A stretch of DNA of 64,000 nt from Pisolithus tinctorius (lineage: Eukaryota > Basidiomycota > Agaricomycetes > Boletales > Pisolithaceae). Of the stretch, positions 61,543-64,000 are shown one piece after another (the stretch's first letter is position 1; every line of letters begins with the position of its first letter). The stretch lies in the NCBI GenBank assembly GCA_024663395.1, contig JANFAH010000003.1:3348001-3412000 (forward strand). Direction: 5' to 3'. The position numbers and the translations under genes are program-made. The notes under the pieces are model-generated. The model did not search any database. It saw only the letters and a program-made list of their open reading frames with translations, and was not told the origin of the DNA.

Positions 61543-61797
61543 CAACCGCGCAATGATCACAGGTCTTGGTTAAAACGTGTGTGCGTCCCATAGGTTGATA
61601 CGTCCCATATTCCCCCGAGTCCACAACATATGCTCAGTAGTGATATTCCAATGTCTTAAGAGATCCAAATATGGAAAATTCCGTGGCCGACTCGACTAAT
61701 GGGCTGGTTCGTTCAATCCAAGATGAAGTTGGGGCTTGTTCGCCATTATCCCAGGCGGTCACTACCAATATCACCACTGCGTCCGACCGTCCTTGCG

Positions 61798-63375
61798 ATG
61801 CACCCGAGGAATATGACCAGAACGATGTCCACATCGCCTCCGCCAGATAACGAAAGAGCAACCAAGCGACCAAAACTCGAGCATCTCACCTCTGACTCGT
61901 TCAAGAACGGGGTCTTTCTTGCCCCGATGGTACGATCCGGTGCTCGTGCGTCATTTCCGTCCCCCATAATCTGTTGCCTCATATACGTACCCTAGTTCCC
62001 ACTCGATTGATGGCATTAAAACATGGTGCATCCCTTGTATGGGGTCCGGAGGTAGTAGACAAGGCCATATTGCATGCAGAACGCGTCGTGGACCGTCAGT
62101 ACCTCAACATATCATCCCTTTCTCTCCGATTAATTGATTGGTGTCTTCATAGCCGTCACCGGTGTGATCTCATACAATGGCAAGACTCGTGCCATTTTTA
62201 CAACACACCCCATTGAGAAACCCTACCTCATTTACCAGATCGGTTCAGCATCTCCAGAGCTCGCCGTACAGGCGGCGAAAACCGTCGTTCAAGACGTATC
62301 AGGCGTCGACCTGAACTGCGGTTGTCCCAAACCGTTCAGCACCCACGCTGGCATGGGAGCTGCCCTCCTAACAAACCCTGATCTCCTATGCGACATTCTT
62401 ACCGCCCTACGGAGAGAACTCCCACTTCATGTTACAGTTTCAGCAAAGATTCGGCTTCTACCGTCACAGGACGACACGAAGAGACTTGTGGAGCGAATCG
62501 TGCGAACTGGCGTAAGTGCACTTACGGTGCATTGCCGAACCCGAAACATGCGGCCAAGAGAAGCTGCGCTTATAGAGAGACTGAGGGAGATAGTAGAGTT
62601 CGTGAAAGGTCTGGGCGTAGATATACCAGTCGTGGCCAACGGAGATTGTCAGGGTTGGGAAGATGCGAAGCGGGTGAAAAAAATCACCGGTATGTCTCAT
62701 CGAAAGACATCGAAGCAGCAGTTTCACGATTATATCCTTAACATAGGAGCATCTTCCGTAATGATTGCCACTGCTGCAGAAGCAAATCCCTCATGTTTTT
62801 CATCCACACCTCTCCAAGACTTGGGGGCAACGCTAATACCCTCATACTTGCGACTTGTAAGCGCCACGATGCAATAATTTCACATCGTTTTTAACAGCTT
62901 CCAGTGCAGATATATTGATAATCACTGGGCGTTAACCAAGTTTTGCATCAGCCAGTTCAGAGGCGCCCGCAAAGAGGTCACAAAGGACGAGACAAATGAC
63001 CTCAAGGCTCGGATAATAAAGTCGAAAGGTTTCGACGAACTCACTGATCTCATCGGCAACTCGTCGGGGGAAGCAGATTTCGTTGAGATCGCTGATATTA
63101 TCCGGTCACGACGACCTCGACCGCTTTTGGTAGACTCCGAAGCAGAGAAGACACTGCAGAGTGTGTCACCAGCAACCGAGGAGGGAGGTTCGTCAGACGA
63201 TGATGGCCCATTCGTTGCGACACCACCAGATCGTCCTAATCCGGAACCACCTACGTCACGCGCGCCTCTGGGTCCAAGCTCGGATACCCGAATACCCCTA
63301 CCTGCAATCATTACTGGGAGTGACATGCTTACCCCCACTCCTACTCCAAAGCCTCTTTTTCCATTCGGCTCTTAG
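61798..63375 (+). CDS. DUS2: tRNA-dihydrouridine(20) synthase, Dus2/Smm1 type
   Basis: A flavoenzyme that makes dihydrouridine 20 in tRNA. It begins MHPRNMTRTMSTSPPPDNER and reaches the FMN barrel at FKNGVFLAPMVRSGALPTRLMALKHGASLVWGP. Other blocks: GVISYNGKTRAIFTTHPIEK, YQIGSASPELAVQAAKTV, the GVDLNCGCPKPFSTHAGMGA loop with the catalytic Cys, SAKIRLL, LTVHCRTRNMRPREAAL with its His, PVVANGDCQGWEDA, SSVMIATAAEANPS and CRYIDNHWALTKFCISQFRG. The last is the Dus2-specific helical part. A Pro/Ser-rich tail follows, ending PLFPFGS. No double-strand RNA-binding domain is seen, unlike animal DUS2. Five introns; the acceptor before CRYIDNHW was chosen by frame. An in-frame ATG at 61699 could add 33 residues. 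Confidence 0.88.
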
Positions 63376-63675
63376 TATGTACCTTCGAGAACTACGTCTG
63401 TCGTACGGCGCCCATGATGTTGCACAGGTGTTTCATTATCATTCCATTAATCATCCATTAGATTCGCAATCTAAGCAACTTTCCCTGGAGGGTTGGGGCC
63501 TATCAAAGTAAGGTGTGGAGAGCAGTGCTGATATCATGGTTCTGTCAATCGCAATGGCCAGCTTACAAAGCGGGTTGCCTCATGCGTATGACTTCATAAT
63601 CATATAAATCGGAGGGTTGAAACTTCGAAATGCTGTATCATAACAAGCGGGGACCGCTCAAACCAACTACATAGT
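63376..63675. other. Intergenic region
   Basis: 300 bases between DUS2 and the last gene. No gene or RNA was recognised; it should hold the promoter of the downstream gene. Confidence 0.45.
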
Positions 63676-64000
63676 ATGACGACGAGCAGAAATCACACGG
63701 CCATAGCTATTACCGGCAAAGCAATGGTGGAATCCATCCAAATGCCTACGGTGGAACCAAATTCTGGGGAAGTACTGGTTAGCGTGGCTTATAGCACTAT
63801 CGCTGCGCCAGACGTTTACATGGTGGACGGTGCTCTGCCAACCAAACCCGAGGACTATCCTATTCCGCTGGGACTCAATGTCAGCGGAACCGTTCTGGCT
63901 ATCGGAGATGGCGTTCCGAAGCTTAAGATAGGGGATAGGGTGAGTGCACCCCTGGAAGTAGCTACGTACTTGTCGTTCTCATGCTTGCTGCGCCGGTGAC
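63676..64000 (+). CDS. MDR-family dehydrogenase/enoyl reductase, 5' end only (cut by window end)
   Basis: The first exon (63676-63939) encodes the start of a GroES-like domain: MTTSRNHTAIAITGKAMVESI, GEVLVSVAYSTIAAPDVYMVDG and PIPLGLNVSGTVLAIGDGVPKLKIGDR, followed by a GTGAGT donor. The family covers zinc-free enoyl reductases and quinone reductases, such as the ToxD-like group in fungi. It is clearly different from the Zta1-type copies at 9769 and 18609. The cofactor-binding half lies outside the window, so substrate and exact class are open. Confidence 0.75.

Overview
The window is nuclear DNA of a filamentous fungus, most likely a mushroom-forming basidiomycete (Agaricomycetes). Genes are dense on both strands and broken by many short introns of about 45 to 80 bases with GT..AG ends. 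The protein set is that of a fungus: Hog1 MAP kinase, DASH subunit Ask1, a chitin synthase activator with Sel1 repeats, exocyst Exo84, TFIIIC Tfc4, and a DNA methyltransferase with an RFD domain and two BAH domains. Nothing prokaryotic, viral or organellar was seen. The species cannot be named from the sequence alone.

Layout. 0-8 kb: the 3' part of the AP-3 delta adaptin gene, a Ste20/GCK-III kinase, a cation diffusion facilitator and a small NR2C2AP-like protein. 8-20 kb: an intronless tyrosine phosphatase, two intact quinone oxidoreductase paralogues with a decayed third copy between them, the TFIIIC TPR subunit, an F-box protein, and a 625-base stretch with no CpG at all (11447-12071). 20-32 kb: a second F-box protein, a USP12/46-type deubiquitinase, a membrane-anchored MOSC (mARC-type) protein, the Pin1/Ess1 isomerase and UDP-glucose 4-epimerase. 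32-44 kb: THO subunit 1, a small acidic coiled-coil protein, a large Ubp2-type deubiquitinase, mitochondrial NADH-cytochrome b5 reductase and HOG1. 44-64 kb: the DNA methyltransferase, Dph4, methylcrotonyl-CoA carboxylase alpha, Ask1, Exo84, the chitin synthase activator, a mitochondrial RidA, dihydrouridine synthase 2, and the start of an MDR dehydrogenase cut by the window end.

Most genes are unrelated housekeeping functions. The local relationships visible are the duplicated oxidoreductases, several divergent gene pairs with short shared 5' regions, and one possible link: a CpG desert of the kind left by cytosine methylation lies in the same window as a cytosine methyltransferase gene. No clearly new multi-gene system was found. 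The best leads are the CpG desert, an Asn in place of the signature-loop His of the tyrosine phosphatase, introns that split catalytic cysteine codons, and a conserved-looking small protein with no assigned family.

Gene models were built by hand from reading frame, splice consensus and family alignment from memory. Internal exons are usually firm. Start codons preceded by a small first exon are less so, and this is stated in each entry.
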